DNA of 29,020 nucleotides from Muribaculaceae bacterium (GTDB lineage: Bacteria; Bacteroidota; Bacteroidia; Bacteroidales; Muribaculaceae): contig VSPO01000034.1 in NCBI GenBank assembly GCA_009775375.1, forward strand, positions 1 through 29,020. Direction: 5' to 3'. The notes under the pieces are model-generated. The model ran no database searches and had not been told where the DNA came from. It worked only from the letters and a program-made list of their open reading frames with translations. The translations under genes were made by a program, and so were the position numbers. Position 1 is the stretch's first letter, and every line of letters begins with the position of its first letter. Shown here one piece after another: positions 1 to 7,203 of the stretch.

Positions 1-947
1 AGCAGTGAGTCAAGGCGAATATTATTGCGGCAAAATTCAATCATGGATTTCAATGCTTCCGAGGTCAATCCTTTGCCCCAGTACGGAAAACCTATCCAAT
101 ATCCGACCTCGCGCTCACCCGGCAATGTGGTATTATGTTCTTCGCCTTCAGGGACAAGCCCTATGCAGCCTATCGGCTCACCTGTCTCTTTCAGCACCAT
201 GGCATAGGTATGTTCATTAGGCATGAAGAAATCATGGATGACCTGCCGGCTCATTTCCACCGAGGTGTGTCTGGGCCACAGAGCCATTTCGCTTACTTTT
301 GAATCTGAGGCATATTTATAGAGAGACTCGGCATCTGCCTCCTGCCAATAGCGAAAGGAAAGACGATTGGTGTCTGAAGGCCAGATTTTTGACTGTTTCG
401 CCAAAGCGAGTACCTTTATGACAAACTCGGTTTTCGCATCGGTATAAGCATCGCGATTGTTCCGATATTCCGGCAACAGTGACAACTTGAGTTTTTCGTA
501 TTCCTTTGCTGTGTCAAGATGGTTCAAAAGATAATCCCGGAAAAGGATTTCCTCATTGTCACCAATCCTATGAACGTGGACATGGAACACCTTGTCGGTA
601 TATCCGGCAGGTGTATATCCTTTGTTAAAGCTAATACAGGTTTCTGATTCCGACATACAGATATAGCCATTGCGTTCAAATATGTCTGTTATACTCTGCC
701 ATTCAATGTCAGGAGAAATCTCTACAAGAATATCCACTACCGGTTTGGCCTGAATGTCAGGAATTGCCGTGCTGCCGATGTGGCTGATGATTGGGTGATA
801 TTTGACGAGAAGTGATGACAGCGACCGCATTTCTTCCCCTGCCCAAACTGACCATTGGGGATTATGCGGAGACAGGACTATCGGAAACAATTCCCATAGT
901 TCCTCCAGTGTCATATCCTGAAGCCGCTTATCTTGCATTACTCTCAT
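1..947 (-). CDS. GrpB-family / GNAT acetyltransferase fusion, C-terminus cut by window edge
   Basis: The reading frame stays open from base 947 to the left edge of the window, giving about 315 residues without the stop. Counting from the ATG at 938, residues 52-71 carry the GrpB (UPF0157) signature HIGSTAIP...AKPVVDI, typical of this nucleotidyltransferase-fold family. Residues about 190-312 form a second domain of the GNAT acetyltransferase type, with an acetyl-CoA loop around YWGKGLTSEA (residues 286-295). The molecular function of GrpB domains is poorly defined; the GNAT half should transfer an acetyl group to an unknown acceptor. Two in-frame starts lie 9 bp apart (947 and 938). The 947 start leaves 2 bp after the stop of the upstream GNAT gene, so the gene is last in the tfoX-like operon as far as the window shows. 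The fusion reading is firm; the substrate is unknown. Confidence 0.85.
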   Translation of the reverse strand, partial: MRVMQDKRLQDMTLEELWELFPIVLSPHNPQWSVWAGEEMRSLSSLLVKYHPIISHIGSTAIPDIQAKPVVDILVEISPDIEWQSITDIFERNGYICMSESETCISFNKGYTPAGYTDKVFHVHVHRIGDNEEILFRDYLLNHLDTAKEYEKLKLSLLPEYRNNRDAYTDAKTEFVIKVLALAKQSKIWPSDTNRLSFRYWQEADAESLYKYASDSKVSEMALWPRHTSVEMSRQVIHDFFMPNEHTYAMVLKETGEPIGCIGLVPEGEEHNTTLPGEREVGYWIGFPYWGKGLTSEALKSMIEFCRNNIRLDSL

Positions 948-949
948 TA

Positions 950-1456
950 TTATCCAAATCTTTCCATCTCGATACAATTCCACGTTTCGCCAAGACATTC
1001 GTAGCTCTCGGTTTCCGGTCTTGATGCACGATGAAATCCTGCTGACTCATAACAGTGTATTGCAGAAGTATTGTTTTCAAATACACCAAGTGACACTTTT
1101 TTTGCTCCAAGTTGCTTAAAGGCATAATCAACCGCCATATTGACAAGAGATTTTCCCAATCCTCTGCCTCGCTTTGAATCATCAACAATGACGAATCCCA
1201 TACGCAGTTCCGTCGGGTCATCGGCAGGGATACGCAACGTTATATATCCTACTACCTCTTCTTCATCAACCATAGTCAGAGCTATAGAACGGTGCCCGTC
1301 AATGTACTGCTGATGAAAAGAGTTCATATCATCGGGAGTGACGGGATAACGCTCATATCTGTCAGCACACCATTGGCGCATAAGGTATTCGCTTTTAGGC
1401 CAAGTAGTGATTACATTGGCCTCCGTTGGCTGATATGGTCTGAGAGTAAGACTCAT
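950..1456 (-). CDS. GNAT family N-acetyltransferase
   Basis: A 168-residue single-domain acetyltransferase of the GNAT fold. The acetyl-CoA binding loop is RGRGLG at residues 96-101, preceded by the beta-strand segment ELRMGFVIVD (83-92) and followed by the usual N-x-x-A-x-x-x-Y-x-x-x-G-F motif (N129 to F141). The length is normal for the family. The start ATG overlaps the TGA stop of the tautomerase gene (ATGA at 1453-1456), and the stop is 2 bp before the next gene, so it is translationally coupled within a four-gene leftward operon. The family acetylates small molecules or protein amino groups. Nothing visible fixes the acceptor here, and a RimI-type protein acetylase or a drug-modifying enzyme are both possible. 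Confidence 0.87.
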   Translation of the reverse strand: MSLTLRPYQPTEANVITTWPKSEYLMRQWCADRYERYPVTPDDMNSFHQQYIDGHRSIALTMVDEEEVVGYITLRIPADDPTELRMGFVIVDDSKRGRGLGKSLVNMAVDYAFKQLGAKKVSLGVFENNTSAIHCYESAGFHRASRPETESYECLGETWNCIEMERFG

Positions 1457-1653
1457 GGCTTATAGTTGCGTTTGATTTCATCTATTGACTTGCCACCGAT
1501 ACCGAAGTTCTCGTCAGGAAGTTCCTTGATGGTGACGGTGAAGAACTGCTCCGGGATATGGGTTATCTCGGAGGCTGTTGCAGTTAGTCGCTCAATCAAC
1601 TGCTTCTTTTGTTCAGCGGTCAGTCTGCCGCTCTCTATTGATATGTAAGGCAT
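1453..1653 (-). CDS. 4-oxalocrotonate tautomerase family enzyme
   Basis: A 66-residue protein starting MPYISIESG. Pro-2 of the translation becomes the N-terminal proline after methionine removal, and in this family that proline is the general base for keto-enol tautomerisation of 2-hydroxymuconate-like substrates. The short beta-alpha-beta length and the C-terminal segment NFGIGGKSIDE fit the DmpI/4-OT-like subgroup, which works as a hexamer in the cytoplasm. No aromatic-degradation genes are nearby, so the physiological substrate cannot be inferred. The gene begins 3 bp after the TfoX-like gene and its stop overlaps the start of the GNAT gene, which indicates one transcript. Confidence 0.88.
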   Translation of the reverse strand: MPYISIESGRLTAEQKKQLIERLTATASEITHIPEQFFTVTIKELPDENFGIGGKSIDEIKRNYKP

Positions 1654-1656
1654 CAG

Positions 1657-1971
1657 TTATTTCTTCTTTGATTTTGGGAAAGGGAGGTCATTCCATAGAG
1701 TCGCTATAATTCTAAGAGCCTTGCGGTTATCCGCAAAGTCAAGGATATAGGCTTCCTTTGCACCATTATAAGGGCTGCCACACTCGGCATCGGCCATCAT
1801 GTCGGCGATACAGGTAAGTTTCTTGATGTATGCCATATTGTCGCAAGCCGTGATTACGCACTTCTCATTGACATATATGACATACTCGCCCATCATCTTG
1901 CGACTGCGCACCTCGCCTAATGGAGACAGCACCTTACAGATAGATTCAATAAATTCAGATGTGCATGTCAT
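1657..1971 (-). CDS. TfoX/Sxy N-terminal domain protein
   Basis: A 104-residue protein matching the TfoX/Sxy N-terminal domain, with the hallmark stretch SRKMMGEYVIYVNEK at residues 23-37 and the lysine-rich tail typical of stand-alone copies. In Gammaproteobacteria, TfoX/Sxy co-activates competence genes with CRP. In Bacteroidota, short TfoX-N proteins are common, lack the C-terminal helix-hairpin-helix domain, and have no established role. It is the first gene of the leftward four-gene cluster (TfoX-N, tautomerase, GNAT, GrpB-GNAT). No clear TAnnTTTG promoter is visible between it and the palindromic element at 2003-2167. The domain assignment is confident; a competence role is not implied. 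Confidence 0.85.
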   Translation of the reverse strand: MTCTSEFIESICKVLSPLGEVRSRKMMGEYVIYVNEKCVITACDNMAYIKKLTCIADMMADAECGSPYNGAKEAYILDFADNRKALRIIATLWNDLPFPKSKKK

Positions 1972-2002
1972 AATTTTGATTTACAGATAATTACGAACCA
2001 TT

Positions 2003-2167
2003 AAGTATGTGTGATAAATTAATTAATGCATTGCCTCATAAACTCTGAGGCGAACTTCCGAACCCGGCTTCCGTTACAATGGAACCCCATTGCGCCATCA
2101 GCCGGCTTAAAAATTTCATCCACATACTTCATAATTCAATACGTTAATTAATTTCTCACACATACTT
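2003..2167. repeat. 165-bp palindromic, MITE-like element
   Basis: The ends are long inverted repeats. Bases 2003-2026 read AAGTATGTGTGA-T-AAATTAATTAA, and the reverse complement of 2144-2167 is identical except G for T at the thirteenth base. The pairing continues imperfectly to about 31 bp per arm. A third, diverged copy of AAGTATGTG lies inside on the minus strand at 2123-2131, in the same orientation as the right arm. No transposase is encoded and no clear target-site duplication flanks it. The right end supplies the stop codon of the zinc-ribbon/YciI chimera. It could be a non-autonomous transposable element, a decayed cassette boundary, or a large hairpin terminator between the two transcription units. 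Confidence 0.6.
2019..2132 (-). CDS. Possible 37-residue ORF inside the palindromic element
   Basis: A short frame runs from the ATG at 2132 to the TAA inside the left arm of the palindrome. The 37-residue product begins MKYVDEIFKPADGAM and contains a basic stretch (SRVRKF). I recognise no family. It could be a real small protein carried by the element, the remnant of a longer gene, or a chance frame in a structured repeat. The start lies within the third AAGTATGTG-like motif. There is no recognisable ribosome binding site. Confidence is low and rests only on the frame spanning most of the element. Confidence 0.2.
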   Translation of the reverse strand: MKYVDEIFKPADGAMGFHCNGSRVRKFASEFMRQCIN

Positions 2168-2457
2168 ACAAGATTAACTTCAATGACTCATCAGCAAACA
2201 TTATCGGGGAAAATTCCACAATCTGATAATCGGCAATGCCGTTGATATGGAACGGATCTTCGACGATGATAGCGTTAACTGCATCTCGGCTCTTGGCGCA
2301 GTGGCCAATCATCTGCTCCATCGTCAGATCCTGCGTAAACTTGCCGTCCTTATAGCAATAAATGCAATAATCCTCATTTGGTGTGCCATCGGCATTTGTG
2401 CCGTGGTTATGATTATTGAGCGGCATACCGCAGCTCTGACAGAATTTCTGATATCAT
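2166..2457 (-). pseudogene. Zinc-ribbon / YciI-like chimera with 5' frameshift
   Basis: From the ATG at 2426 an 86-residue frame is open. Its first 44 residues match the small zinc-ribbon family that normally opens with CQSCGMPL and contains GTNADG and YCIYCY; the last 40 residues (SRDAVNAIIVEDPFHING onward) resemble the C-terminal half of YciI-like (YCII) proteins, with the DPF and ADYQIVEF motifs. The first two zinc ligands (CQSC) are encoded just upstream of 2426 in the same frame, but a TGA at 2454-2456 blocks that frame. An ATG at 2457, preceded by GGAG, reaches CQSCG only if one base is dropped from the T-run at 2445-2447. So it is either a broken gene or one truncated at its zinc site. 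The junction near 2294 suggests an internal deletion fused two genes. Confidence 0.55.
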
Positions 2458-2489
2458 TTCTTTTGTGCTCCACAGTCCGTTGGAGCGGT

Positions 2490-2576
2490 TTATAAATGCA
2501 GAAGGGCAGACTGTCTGTGCCATATCTTATTTCTTTCTGCATCAGCATTGCCTTTCTTGGCGGCAAGTTTGAAATA
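2490..2576 (-). pseudogene. Sel1-repeat protein C-terminal remnant
   Basis: Immediately after the xseB stop, in the same frame, 28 codons encode a segment beginning YFKLAAKKGNADAERN. This matches the end of a Sel1/TPR-like repeat (typically Y-x-KAA-x-x-GN-x-DA). It ends at a TAA at 2490-2492. There is no start codon or upstream repeat, so only a tail survives. Being in frame with xseB is probably coincidence, since xseB already has a normal length. Together with the chimera next door it marks a spot where accessory genes have been inserted and lost. Confidence 0.45.
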
Positions 2577-2771
2577 TTAGTTGAGGGCCTCGAGGCAGCG
2601 TTTCACCTCCTCATCGGTAGTATGAAGCTTTTCTTTGCAATATTTGAGCAATTCGAGGGCACGTGAGGTGTAGCCGGCAAGGCTGTCGATGTCGCAATTG
2701 TCAGCCTGCATCTTAGCCACTATCGCTTCAAGTTCGGCTACGGCCTTGCCGTAGGTCATTTCTTTATCCAT
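2577..2771 (-). CDS. xseB: Exodeoxyribonuclease VII small subunit
   Basis: A 64-residue, largely helical protein with the XseB pattern: YGKAVAELEAIVAKMQ at residues 7-22, the short D-x-L loop (IDSLAGY), then a long helix ending KRCLEALN. Several small subunits coat the coiled-coil arm of XseA to form exonuclease VII, which degrades single-stranded DNA bidirectionally into oligonucleotides. The gene lies 101 bp downstream of xseA on the same strand. That gap holds a 6-bp-stem hairpin (2793-2813) but no obvious promoter, so co-transcription with xseA is likely. Length and sequence are normal. Confidence 0.92.
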   Translation of the reverse strand: MDKEMTYGKAVAELEAIVAKMQADNCDIDSLAGYTSRALELLKYCKEKLHTTDEEVKRCLEALN

Positions 2772-2872
2772 CTTTTGAGTTTTATTTTAGAAGCGTGTTT
2801 GATCTCCACACGCATAAATTATTATTTTTGTCGGCGATATACGTTGAGACCTGACAGAGACAAAAGAATTCT

Positions 2873-4270
2873 TTATTTTACGACTGAAATAATCTTGCCT
2901 TTATCAAGCTGGGTCTCTATCGTCTGCCCTGGTTTCAAGTTGGATGCGTCGGAGACAGCCTTACCGTCGACCCTGGTTATGGAATAGCCACGGCGCAACG
3001 TATTGGATGGACTTAACACCCCAACCATATCCGAAAGGTTGCTCAGTCTGACAGTCTCCTTCTTTACGGCAGCATCCGCAGCCATTGATATTTTCTCTTT
3101 CAATGCATCGAGGTTTCTTGATGCCTGAGAGGATCTTGTCTCAGCAAGCGTAGCTACGAAACGCGACAGGTTGTCAAGACGGACCGACTCATGAGACAGC
3201 CTCGACTGCACGAGAACAGGGATTCTCGTCATCTCCCGTTCGAGCAATGCCCTGGCAGAGGACAACCGCGCCTCCAAAAGAGCCGGGAGCATTGCCTCGC
3301 AGTTGGAAATCCGCCGCTGCTCGCCTTGAATGCGGTCGATGCTGTAGCGCGCAATCCAATCCACCATACCCGCTACCCTGTCGGAGGCCGCCCGTAGGGT
3401 ATCGATGAAAAATGACGCCACGGCAGTCGGGGTCTTCATTCGCGTGTGGGCTATCTCATCAAGCACCGTGCGGTCGCGCTCATGGCCAATGCCGACAACC
3501 ACCGGAAGCGGGAACAGGGCCACTGCGCGGGCGAGTGCATAATCGTCGAAGCCATTGAGATCGGTCGTGGCTCCTCCTCCCCTGACGATTGCGACACAAT
3601 CCCAAAGGTCGATTGTCTGCTCGATAAACTCCAGGGCAGCCATGACGGATCCTGCCGTCCTCTCCCCCTGCATCACGGCATGAAAAAGATGGGGGTAGAA
3701 CACGAAACCATCGGCATTCCCGCCAAGCTGGTTGATGAAATCGCCATAGCCGGCCGCTCCTTCGGCTGATATGACCGCTATCCTTTGAGGAGCGACGGGC
3801 ATCTTCAGCGTCTTGTTTCTTTCGAGAATGCCTTCGCGATGCAGACGTTCGAGGATTTCCCTTCGGAGACGCTCCATGTCGCCGAGAGTGTACGACGGGT
3901 CGATGTCATTGACCGTAAACGACAATCCATAGAGGGTATGATGGGTGGCAGCTCCATAGAGCATCACCTTCATCCCGGTCATCACGTCGCGACCCGTAGC
4001 GGAATAAAACTTCTGGCGGATATACTGAAACCGCGACTGCCATATCGTGGCCCGCAGCTTTGCCACGGTCTGCCCCGAAGCACTCTTTTCAATCAGCTCC
4101 ATATAGCAATGGCCGCCATTGACGCGGACATCGCTCAACTCCGCCACGACCCAGGCCCCCTGAAGAGAGGGCGACATCCTGACGGCATTCCCTATCGCAG
4201 TGGTGAACTGCAAGAGAGTCATGGCCTGCGGAGCGGCCTGAAAAAGGTCTTGTGGATATGCCGGGCTCAC
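2873..4270 (-). CDS. xseA: Exodeoxyribonuclease VII large subunit
   Basis: A 465-residue catalytic subunit. An N-terminal OB-fold spans about residues 17-120 (WVVAELSDVRVNGGHCYMEL region). The nuclease core follows, with VRGGGATTDLNGFDD (229-243) and GIGHERDRTVLDE (260-272), which align with the conserved RGGG and GHExD motifs of XseA. A long helical region then carries the small subunits. The start is a GTG at 4270 whose GTGA overlaps the stop of the DUF4831 gene, indicating translational coupling; an ATG at codon 17 is an alternative start just before the OB-fold. The enzyme acts in DNA repair and recombination in the cytoplasm with XseB. Confidence 0.93.
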   Translation of the reverse strand: MSPAYPQDLFQAAPQAMTLLQFTTAIGNAVRMSPSLQGAWVVAELSDVRVNGGHCYMELIEKSASGQTVAKLRATIWQSRFQYIRQKFYSATGRDVMTGMKVMLYGAATHHTLYGLSFTVNDIDPSYTLGDMERLRREILERLHREGILERNKTLKMPVAPQRIAVISAEGAAGYGDFINQLGGNADGFVFYPHLFHAVMQGERTAGSVMAALEFIEQTIDLWDCVAIVRGGGATTDLNGFDDYALARAVALFPLPVVVGIGHERDRTVLDEIAHTRMKTPTAVASFFIDTLRAASDRVAGMVDWIARYSIDRIQGEQRRISNCEAMLPALLEARLSSARALLEREMTRIPVLVQSRLSHESVRLDNLSRFVATLAETRSSQASRNLDALKEKISMAADAAVKKETVRLSNLSDMVGVLSPSNTLRRGYSITRVDGKAVSDASNLKPGQTIETQLDKGKIISVVK

Positions 4271-5361
4271 TGCTCCTCCTTCGTTTCCCCTATTTCCAGC
4301 AAAGCACCGGTGGCGGCGTCAAAGCGGGCATAGGAAGGCTTCTTCTTGTCGGAAAACAACGACGGATTCAATCCGAACACCACTCCGAATTGTGCCACCT
4401 CATATTCCTTCTCAAAAAGATTCTTCCCCTTTAAGGAGAGGGAAATCTCGGCAGCACCGGGCACACAGTAAGCCACGCCGTCCTTAGGCATTTTTTTCGC
4501 CTCCCCCTTGGAATCGGAGGGAAGTTCGCCTCGGTTTGTCACCTCTACATTAACATAGACCGGCTCACCTGAATAGTCATCGGCATCCACGAATCCGGCG
4601 AAGTCGCTCATGCGGAAAAGGATGGTGCGTCCATCCTCCTCGGGGAGGAACGTAAAGTGGCGAACCACGGTCTCTTTCGTCACGTTACCGATGAAGGCCG
4701 CAGAGACAGCGGCTTCCTGATGGCGCAGGGAATTGAGCATAAGCTCAAGCTGCTTTCCGTCGGTGGGCATCGTCTCGGCGGTGCCTCTCGTAAGCGAGAT
4801 TTTGGCGTCGCGTATCTCCATAAGGCTTTCGGCAAGCATCTGCGCCTGTTTGGCCTTCGACTGCGATGCTATGAAATCCTCATCCACATATTGGAGATAC
4901 TCCCTGTCGGCCAATATCTCCCCCTCGATGGGTGCTTCTTCGCCTTCGGCCTCGGAAGCGGGTTCCTCCGGCTCGGTATTGATCGACAGAAGCATTCCGT
5001 CTTCCGCCACGCCGATATATCCCAACGCTCCCGGCTTAAACTGCATGAGGTATCTTGAGTCGGGGTTAGACACTCCATATGGCCTCAATTCCACCGACTT
5101 AATCGTCCAAACCTCGGCATTCTCCTTCACGACCTGATCCGTACCCATGAATTTTTTTGCATACTGATAGTAGGGACCGGCCTCACGGACCTCCCTAATG
5201 GCCGTCACTTTCACGTCGAAGGCAGTTTTGGGGAGGGAGTAAATCAAGCCGTATTCATTGTGCTTGTCGGCGGTCAGTATTTTAGTCTGCTGGGCCTCCG
5301 TAGGGAGGGCAAGCGCCGAAAGCATCAGTATTCCGGCAATTTTTCTTATGATGTGATTCAT
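4267..5361 (-). CDS. DUF4831 family exported protein
   Basis: A 364-residue protein with an N-terminal signal peptide (MNHIIRKIAGILMLSALALP, likely cleaved near TEA-QQ). The mature part starts with a segment of the DUF4831 type (YGLIYSLPKTAFDVKVTAIRE region, then YAKKFMG and WTIKSVELRPYG). The family is known from Bacteroidota and has no assigned function. The signal peptide implies a periplasmic or outer-membrane-associated location. An acidic low-complexity stretch sits around residues 130-145. The gene lies 64 bp behind nnr and overlaps xseA by the GTGA junction, so it is the middle of the nnr-DUF4831-xseA-xseB unit, although no functional link to either is apparent. Confidence 0.85.
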   Translation of the reverse strand: MNHIIRKIAGILMLSALALPTEAQQTKILTADKHNEYGLIYSLPKTAFDVKVTAIREVREAGPYYQYAKKFMGTDQVVKENAEVWTIKSVELRPYGVSNPDSRYLMQFKPGALGYIGVAEDGMLLSINTEPEEPASEAEGEEAPIEGEILADREYLQYVDEDFIASQSKAKQAQMLAESLMEIRDAKISLTRGTAETMPTDGKQLELMLNSLRHQEAAVSAAFIGNVTKETVVRHFTFLPEEDGRTILFRMSDFAGFVDADDYSGEPVYVNVEVTNRGELPSDSKGEAKKMPKDGVAYCVPGAAEISLSLKGKNLFEKEYEVAQFGVVFGLNPSLFSDKKKPSYARFDAATGALLEIGETKEEQ

Positions 5362-5425
5362 ATGTCTCTTTATCTTTTATGGCAAGCCGTCTGGATCAGC
5401 TGCCTTAATTTATTTATTCGTGAGG

Positions 5426-6952
5426 TCAGACTCTTTCACGGTTGATAATAGCCTTGATGGCCTTTCCGCAATAGTCGGCGATGTCGCCGGCCATGAGTCC
5501 GTATTCCCCATTCTCGGCAGCCGCCATATCTCCGGCCACTCCATGGACGAATACCCCGATAGTGGCGGCATGCTCCGGACGGTATCCCTGGGCGAGGAAA
5601 GCGGCTATCACGCCTGTCAGCACGTCGCCTGCTCCGGCCGTGGCCATGCCCGGATTTCCTGTGGAATTGAAATAGACTCTTCCGGTGGGGCGCACCGTGG
5701 CTGTATAATGGCCTTTGAGCACGATAATTATGTTGTAGTACTTAGCCATGTCGATAGCCTTTTTCAGGCGTTCTTCGGAGTTTGGATGCTCGCCGAAGAG
5801 GCGGTCGAATTCCCCTATGTGGGGGGTTATGACTGTATGAGCCGGTAGAATTTCGAGCAGGGAAGGACGCTTGGCAATGCAATTCAGGGCGTCGGCATCG
5901 AGCACGAGCGGCGACTTGCAATTCTTAAGGAGGCTTTCAAGAGCATCAATCGTGCGGTCTTGAGTGCCGATGCCCGGGCCGATCGCCACAGCCTGGTGGC
6001 TATGATGGATTGTCATGTCGGAAATGCAATTTTCGTTTCTGTCGGGCTCGAACATAGCCTCGGGCACAGCCGTCTGGAGCACCGGCATCCCGACTTTCGC
6101 ACTGTGGACTGTCACGAGTCCGGCCCCCGACCTGAGACAGGAACGTGCAGACATTACAGCGGCCCCCATCATGCCGATGCTTCCGGCCATCATCAAGACC
6201 GAACCGTAGTTGCGTTTTCCCGAGAATTTAGGTCGTGGCTTAAGAAGGGGCCTCACGCTTCCCGCTTCCACGAGCATGAAATCCGTGGAGAGTTCTTTCA
6301 TTTTTTCGGCATCGAGGTCGATGTCGAGCAGTTTCCACTCTCCGATAATGTCGGCATTTTCAGCGAAGAAGAATGAGAGCCGGGGAGTCTGGAAAGTCAG
6401 AGTGAGGTCGGCATGAATCATGTCGCGATGGCTCACGTTCTCGTTCCATTCTCCGAAGAGTCCGGAAGGGAGGTCGATCGACACTACGTAAGCCCCGGAA
6501 TCATTGATATATCTGGCGAGCATGACGAAACCTCCCTGCAAGGGCTGGCGAAGTCCGGAACCAAAGAGGCCGTCGACCACGACATCATTCTCCCCGAGAT
6601 ATGGAGGGGAGAAATCGCGTTTCACCTCTGTGAAGTCGATTCCGTCCATAGTGATAAGCTTCTTGCGTTCCTCGTCGCAGTCATGGCTGAGCTTGCCGAA
6701 GACATTGAAAAGGAACACCTCTACCTTTCTGTAGCCCTGCTCGAAAAGGATACGGGCAACGGCAAGTGCGTCGCCGCCATTGTTGCCCGGTCCTGCCACG
6801 ACCACGATTCGTTGGCCTGGAAGGAACCTGGATATAATCTCACAACTGACTGCCCCCGCAGCCCTCTCCATAAGGTCGATGGAATTAAGGTTTTGGGCTT
6901 CGCAGGTAGCGTTGTCTATTTCTCGTATAACGTTTGATGCAAATATCTTCAT
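5426..6952 (-). CDS. nnr: Bifunctional NAD(P)HX epimerase / ADP-dependent NAD(P)HX dehydratase
   Basis: A 508-residue fusion of YjeF_N and a ribokinase-like dehydratase, the usual bacterial metabolite-repair enzyme. The epimerase half (about 1-215) has VVAGPGNNGGDALAVARIL at 51-69. The dehydratase half (about 225-508) has GSIGMMGAAVMSARSCLRSG, VLDADALN, ITPHIGEF and the nucleotide/catalytic loop TAGAGDVLTG starting at residue 438, with the likely catalytic Asp at 443. It interconverts the R and S forms of hydrated NAD(P)H, then dehydrates the S form using ADP. It is the first gene of the leftward unit and has a consensus-like promoter at 7024-7055. Length and motifs are complete. Confidence 0.93.
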   Translation of the reverse strand: MKIFASNVIREIDNATCEAQNLNSIDLMERAAGAVSCEIISRFLPGQRIVVVAGPGNNGGDALAVARILFEQGYRKVEVFLFNVFGKLSHDCDEERKKLITMDGIDFTEVKRDFSPPYLGENDVVVDGLFGSGLRQPLQGGFVMLARYINDSGAYVVSIDLPSGLFGEWNENVSHRDMIHADLTLTFQTPRLSFFFAENADIIGEWKLLDIDLDAEKMKELSTDFMLVEAGSVRPLLKPRPKFSGKRNYGSVLMMAGSIGMMGAAVMSARSCLRSGAGLVTVHSAKVGMPVLQTAVPEAMFEPDRNENCISDMTIHHSHQAVAIGPGIGTQDRTIDALESLLKNCKSPLVLDADALNCIAKRPSLLEILPAHTVITPHIGEFDRLFGEHPNSEERLKKAIDMAKYYNIIIVLKGHYTATVRPTGRVYFNSTGNPGMATAGAGDVLTGVIAAFLAQGYRPEHAATIGVFVHGVAGDMAAAENGEYGLMAGDIADYCGKAIKAIINRERV

Positions 6953-7023
6953 AGCGCGTCTGCTTCGGGCATAATGGGATTCCTAAGTGGGAAAATAAGG
7001 AACCGACGACCCGTAATCAAATG

Positions 7024-7055
7024 CAAAATTAGCCAACTCCCCCGAAATCTGCAAA
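7024..7055 (-). promoter_or_regulatory. Bacteroides-type promoter for the nnr operon
   Basis: On the minus strand, TTTG (7055-7052), a 20-bp spacer and TAATTTTG (7031-7024) match the Bacteroidota primary-sigma consensus TTTG-N19-21-TAnnTTTG. It lies about 70 bp upstream of the nnr start, back to back with the fba promoter. Confidence 0.7.
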
Positions 7056-7133
7056 TTTCCCCTCATAAGAATTGGGCAAAAGACAATAGAATGGCGGGGA
7101 AATGAAAAAAATACTAAATAAATGGGGCAGGAT

Positions 7134-7164
7134 TTTGGTATAACAATCCTTTTTTGTATTTTTG
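7134..7164 (+). promoter_or_regulatory. Bacteroides-type promoter for fba
   Basis: TTTG at 7134-7137, a 19-bp spacer and TATTTTTG at 7157-7164 match the Bacteroidota consensus at every fixed position. The start codon of fba is 40 bp downstream, leaving a leader of roughly 30 nt. The match quality fits a strongly expressed glycolytic gene. Confidence 0.8.
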
Positions 7165-7203
7165 CATCAAATTGCGCTCAGCGCATAAAAGTTTAGACAC
7201 AAC

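Noticed and set aside
2793..2813. Hairpin between xseA and xseB as a terminator
   Set aside because: Only a 6-bp stem with no following T-run on the minus strand; more likely part of an untranslated spacer.
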